From positions 1 through 39,822 of the forward strand of contig JAFVVI010000019.1 in the NCBI GenBank assembly GCA_017502265.1: DNA of 39,822 nt, given 5' to 3'. This document shows positions 37,300 to 39,822 of the stretch, piece after piece (position 1 is the first letter of the stretch; each line of letters begins with the position of its first letter). This stretch comes from Oscillospiraceae bacterium. GTDB taxonomy: Bacteria; Bacillota; Clostridia; Oscillospirales; Oscillospiraceae. The translations under genes and the position numbers were made by a program. The notes below the pieces were generated by a model, which worked only from the letters and a program-made list of their open reading frames with translations, had not been told where the DNA came from and ran no database searches.

Positions 37300-38202
37300 T
37301 TATATATCTGTATACCAGTTGTTGTTCTCTGCTTTCGGCTGACTGCGGAAGACCTTTACAAGTCCTTCGCAGAAGCCCCAAATGGGCGGCTCCAGCCATT
37401 TGTCGTATAAAATGCACATATACAGCGCCTGGTGCCAATTTTCCAGGGGTACGAATACAACACCCTCCCGGGGTTGTACGCAGCTTTCCGGCAGGAAGCA
37501 GAAACCAAACCCGGAAGCCACCATACTCAGGGCGGCCTGGGCAGTATTCACTGCGCAGACGTTTTTTTCGTCGTGGCCGGCGGCCCACTGCTCAAAGGTG
37601 TTGTCCACATCGTAGTGAAAAGTCACTTGGGGCTGCCCCTGCAGGTCCTGATAGAGGAGCCTGCTCCGGGAGGCATAGGGATGATCGGCGGGCAGGGCAA
37701 CATAGAAATTCTGCTCGCAGAGCTTGCGGAAGTGGAGGCTGCGATCGCGATTGGTGGTGTCCACCAGAGCCATATCCAATTTCTCCTGCCGCACCATATC
37801 CATCAGACTTTCGGCGGAGCTTTCCGTCAGCTGAAAGCGGACGCGGGGATTCTGCCGGGCATAGTTTGTGACCTCTTGGGACACCAAGCTATCCAGCGCC
37901 CCGGATACAAGACCCAGCCGAACCACCACGGGGGCGCTGTTCTTGCTTTCGTGGAGAGTCTGGGAGGCGTTGTGCAATTGCAGCAGCGCCGCATCCACCT
38001 GCTCCCGGTAATACCGGCCCTCTTCGGTGAGCCGGATATTTCTGCCCACCTTTTCAAAGAGCTTGACACCGCCCAGCTCGTCTTCCAGGGCGTGGATGGC
38101 GCTGCTCAGAGAGGGCTGGGAGATGCCCAGCCGGGCAGCGGCCAGAGTGTAATGCTCCACCTGAGCAAGGACAGAAAAGTATCGCAGGTAATTGTAGTTC
38201 AT
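37300..38202 (-). CDS. LysR-family transcriptional regulator
   Basis: A 300-residue LysR regulator. The winged helix-turn-helix is at about 1-60 (NYLRYFSVLAQVEHYTLAAA then LGISQPSLSSAIHALEDEL), and the effector-binding domain follows from about 90. ATG at 38202 has GAGGTG upstream. Its target is unclear: the divergent neighbour is the trigger-factor-like gene, and a LysR-type box lies in between. Resemblance to regulators of organic acid or amino acid genes is too general to name an effector. Confidence 0.92.
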   Translation of the reverse strand: MNYNYLRYFSVLAQVEHYTLAAARLGISQPSLSSAIHALEDELGGVKLFEKVGRNIRLTEEGRYYREQVDAALLQLHNASQTLHESKNSAPVVVRLGLVSGALDSLVSQEVTNYARQNPRVRFQLTESSAESLMDMVRQEKLDMALVDTTNRDRSLHFRKLCEQNFYVALPADHPYASRSRLLYQDLQGQPQVTFHYDVDNTFEQWAAGHDEKNVCAVNTAQAALSMVASGFGFCFLPESCVQPREGVVFVPLENWHQALYMCILYDKWLEPPIWGFCEGLVKVFRSQPKAENNNWYTDI

Positions 38203-38220
38203 AGCAGCACCTCGAAATCT

Positions 38221-38235
38221 ATAGATAGAAACTAT
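38221..38235 (-). promoter_or_regulatory. Candidate LysR binding box (T-N11-A)
   Basis: ATAG-N7-CTAT (38221-38235), a classical T-N11-A dyad, 19 bases upstream of the lysR ATG. LysR proteins usually bind such a site between themselves and a divergent target and repress their own gene. This is pattern-based only. Confidence 0.5.
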
Positions 38236-38318
38236 AAATAAAATACCACAACTATATTGGTTTTTGCAAGAAAAATTTGTATAATCCTCTTGTTGGCGGC
38301 GAAAAGCCAAAAGAAAGA

Positions 38319-38347
38319 TTGCGAACAGCCTGAAAATATGCTACTAT
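38319..38347 (+). promoter_or_regulatory. Possible promoter of the trigger-factor-like gene
   Basis: TTGCGA (38319-38324), 17-base spacer, TACTAT (38342-38347). A small inverted repeat CTACT-ATAAC-AGTAG covers the -10 and the start region (38341-38355). AAGGAG lies 11 bases before the ATG. Confidence 0.5.
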
Positions 38348-38380
38348 AACAGTAGTATATTGATAAGGAGACATAGACCT

Positions 38381-39328
38381 ATGAGCTTTACTTACAAGGG
38401 CCTGAAGGCCGAACTGACCAAACATACCGTGACCGACGAGGAGCTGGATAAGCAGATCGAGCGGGTACGGGCGCAGAACCCCCGCATTGCCGTCATCAAG
38501 GACCGTCCCACCGAGGCCGGCGATGAGGTGGTGCTGGACTACGCAGGCTTCTGCGACGGCGAGCAGTTTGCCGGCGGCACCGCAGAGAACCAGACCCTGG
38601 TGCTGGGCAGCGGTATGTTTATCCCCGGCTTTGAAGAGCAGCTGCTGGATAAGGTCTGCGAAGAGCCTGTGACGGTGGAGGTCACCTTCCCCACCGAGTA
38701 CCACGCCCCCGAGCTGGCCGGCAAGAAGGCGGAGTTCCGCTGCGTGATCCACGAGATCCGGGTCAAGACCCAGTACGAGCTGGACGATGTGTTTGCCCAG
38801 GAGATCGGCGGCTGCTATACCTTCCCCGAGATGCGGGAGCAGCTCCGCAAGAGCATGCAGGAATTTTCCGACGAGCGGGGCGAGATGGACCTGCAGGACC
38901 GCCTGCTCCGTCAGGCCGCAGCCACTTTGGAGTATACGGTCGATCCCGAGGAACTGGAAAAGGCTGTTAACGAGCAGTTGCAGAATCTGGAAGCCCAGCT
39001 GGCCCAGAAGGGTCTGAATCTGCAGATGTACTGCCAGTTTATGAACACCACCGAGGAGCAGCTGCGCAAGGATGCCTATCCCGCTGCCGAGGCTGCGATG
39101 AAAAATATTGCCGCTGTGAATAAGATCGCAGAGCTGGAAAAGATCGAACCCACCAAAGAAGATCTGGCCCAGGCCGTGGCGGTGATCGCCCGCAATAACG
39201 GTCTTACCGTCGAGCAGCTGAAAGACTACTACGACGAAGCGTTTGAAAAAGCGGTTATGAGAAGTGTGCTCACCAGTAAGGTCATGGCTTTCGTCCGGGA
39301 AGCCGCTGATGTTACGGTAGTATCATAA
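38381..39328 (+). CDS. Trigger-factor-like FKBP-type prolyl isomerase without the ribosome-binding domain
   Basis: A 315-residue protein matching trigger factor from just before the FKBP-type isomerase domain (about 45-128: [20 protein letters not shown], then [14 protein letters not shown]) through the long helical arms (about 130-310). Trigger factor normally has about 110 more residues at the N-terminus with the GFRxGxxP ribosome-docking loop. Here those are absent, and no matching sequence lies upstream, so the gene is not simply mis-started. It is probably a ribosome-independent chaperone/isomerase and a second gene may encode the full-length form. ATG at 38381 has AAGGAG upstream. Confidence 0.87.
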   Translation: MSFTYKGLKAELTKHTVTDEELDKQIERVRAQNPRIAVIKDRPTEAGDEVVLDYAGFCDGEQFAGGTAENQTLVLGSGMFIPGFEEQLLDKVCEEPVTVEVTFPTEYHAPELAGKKAEFRCVIHEIRVKTQYELDDVFAQEIGGCYTFPEMREQLRKSMQEFSDERGEMDLQDRLLRQAAATLEYTVDPEELEKAVNEQLQNLEAQLAQKGLNLQMYCQFMNTTEEQLRKDAYPAAEAAMKNIAAVNKIAELEKIEPTKEDLAQAVAVIARNNGLTVEQLKDYYDEAFEKAVMRSVLTSKVMAFVREAADVTVVS

Positions 39329-39381
39329 ATTATTGTAAGTATGCTGCAAAGCAGCACCACAAATTAAGGAGGAAACATATC

Positions 39382-39822
39382 ATGGCAATCGTATTCGACG
39401 AAAATGGCAAGTATGTGGACGAGAAGGGCCTGGTAAAGCTGGACCCCACCAAGTTCGCTGACTGGCAGATCGCAGAGGAAGCAGAGAAGACCCTGCCCTC
39501 CGTTGACTTCTTCCGTCAGAAGCTGGGCCTGCTGGAGGAGGAGATCATTCCCTACGGCAAGACCCCCAAGATCGACTTTATCAAGGTTATGAACCGTCTG
39601 AAGGATAAGCCCGACGGCAAGTTCATCGAGGTCACCGCTGTGACCCCCACCCCCTTCGGCGAAGGTAAGTCCACCGTTTCTCTGGGCCTGATCGAAGGTC
39701 TGGGCTACATCGGCAAGAATGCCGGCGGCGCTCTGCGTCAGCCCTCCGGCGGCCCCACCATGAACGTTAAGGGTACTGCAGCAGGCGGCGGCAACGCCCT
39801 GCTGATGCCCATGACCGAGTTC
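39382..39822 (+). CDS. fhs: Formate-tetrahydrofolate ligase, 5' part (runs off the window)
   Basis: Fhs makes 10-formyl-tetrahydrofolate from formate and ATP, for purines, initiator tRNA and, in acetogens, carbon fixation. The first 147 codons are present. The ATP-binding loop [17 protein letters not shown] and the following [20 protein letters not shown] are of the variant type with RQPSGGPT in place of the more common REPSLGPVFG. ATG at 39382 has AAGGAGG upstream. The gene continues beyond 39822. Codon choice is strongly biased (CTG, GGC, ACC), which suggests high expression. A small hairpin TGCTGC-AAA-GCAGCA lies in the gap after the isomerase gene. Confidence 0.93.
   Translation, partial: MAIVFDENGKYVDEKGLVKLDPTKFADWQIAEEAEKTLPSVDFFRQKLGLLEEEIIPYGKTPKIDFIKVMNRLKDKPDGKFIEVTAVTPTPFGEGKSTVSLGLIEGLGYIGKNAGGALRQPSGGPTMNVKGTAAGGGNALLMPMTEF

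Overview
This 39.8-kb window looks like chromosome from an anaerobic, spore-forming, fairly GC-rich Clostridia bacterium, most likely of the Oscillospiraceae/Ruminococcaceae type. The evidence is gene content and order: spoIVB, the yabP-yabQ-divIC-yabR block known from Bacillus and Clostridia, a Firmicute-style ethanolamine (eut) microcompartment operon, an SdpR/SdpI pair, an Isc cluster with an Rrf2 regulator, and fhs. Promoters are mostly good sigma-A types, ribosome binding sites are strong (AGGAGG), and GTG/TTG starts are common. The taxon is inferred from gene content, not from a marker-gene comparison.

Layout. (1) 1-2428, minus strand: partial tRNA-Arg, tRNA-Gly, then lspA-rluD-HAD hydrolase. 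(2) 2670-13203, plus strand: eutG-eutA-eutB-eutC-eutL-eutE-eutM-eutT-pduL-(130-aa protein)-eutN-eutH. It encodes uptake of ethanolamine (EutH), B12-dependent cleavage to acetaldehyde and ammonia (EutBC, reactivated by EutA, cofactor from EutT), conversion to acetyl-CoA (EutE), acetyl phosphate (PduL) or ethanol (EutG), and shell proteins EutL/M/N. Three short palindromic repeats sit inside the operon. (3) 13257-17434: dCMP deaminase, thiamine pyrophosphokinase (minus), then prfA-tsaE-tsaB-upp. (4) 17539-21161, minus: a heterodimeric ABC exporter. (5) 21300-24159, plus: amidohydrolase, sdpR-sdpI, MBL-fold hydrolase. (6) 24201-30152, minus: an AT-richer patchwork. It holds a DUF4956-VTC-CotH operon, a 61-aa protein, a TPR protein and full spoIVB, with two extra copies of the spoIVB 3' end as gene fragments. 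(7) 30333-33046, plus: iscS-iscU-iscR-rpe. (8) 33089-35814, minus: yabP-yabQ-divIC-yabR, then an SDR reductase and rpiB. (9) 35900-39822: Sfp-type phosphopantetheinyl transferase, tatD, lysR (minus), a trigger-factor-like isomerase without the ribosome-binding domain, and the start of fhs.

The most unusual region is 24.2-30.2 kb. Three in-register copies of the spoIVB 3' end (stop codons at 29187, 27952 and 24201, same strand) bracket two blocks of lower-GC DNA. That is the pattern expected from repeated insertion at the 3' end of one gene. The larger block carries the poorly understood DUF4956-VTC-CotH module behind a structured leader with an attenuator-like hairpin. Other points of interest are a hairpin that could hide the dCMP deaminase ribosome binding site only in read-through mRNA, and a yabQ frame that stays open through almost all of divIC.

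Several families of small palindromic repeats are scattered between genes. No CRISPR array, rRNA, transposase, integrase, phage gene or recognisable riboswitch was found.
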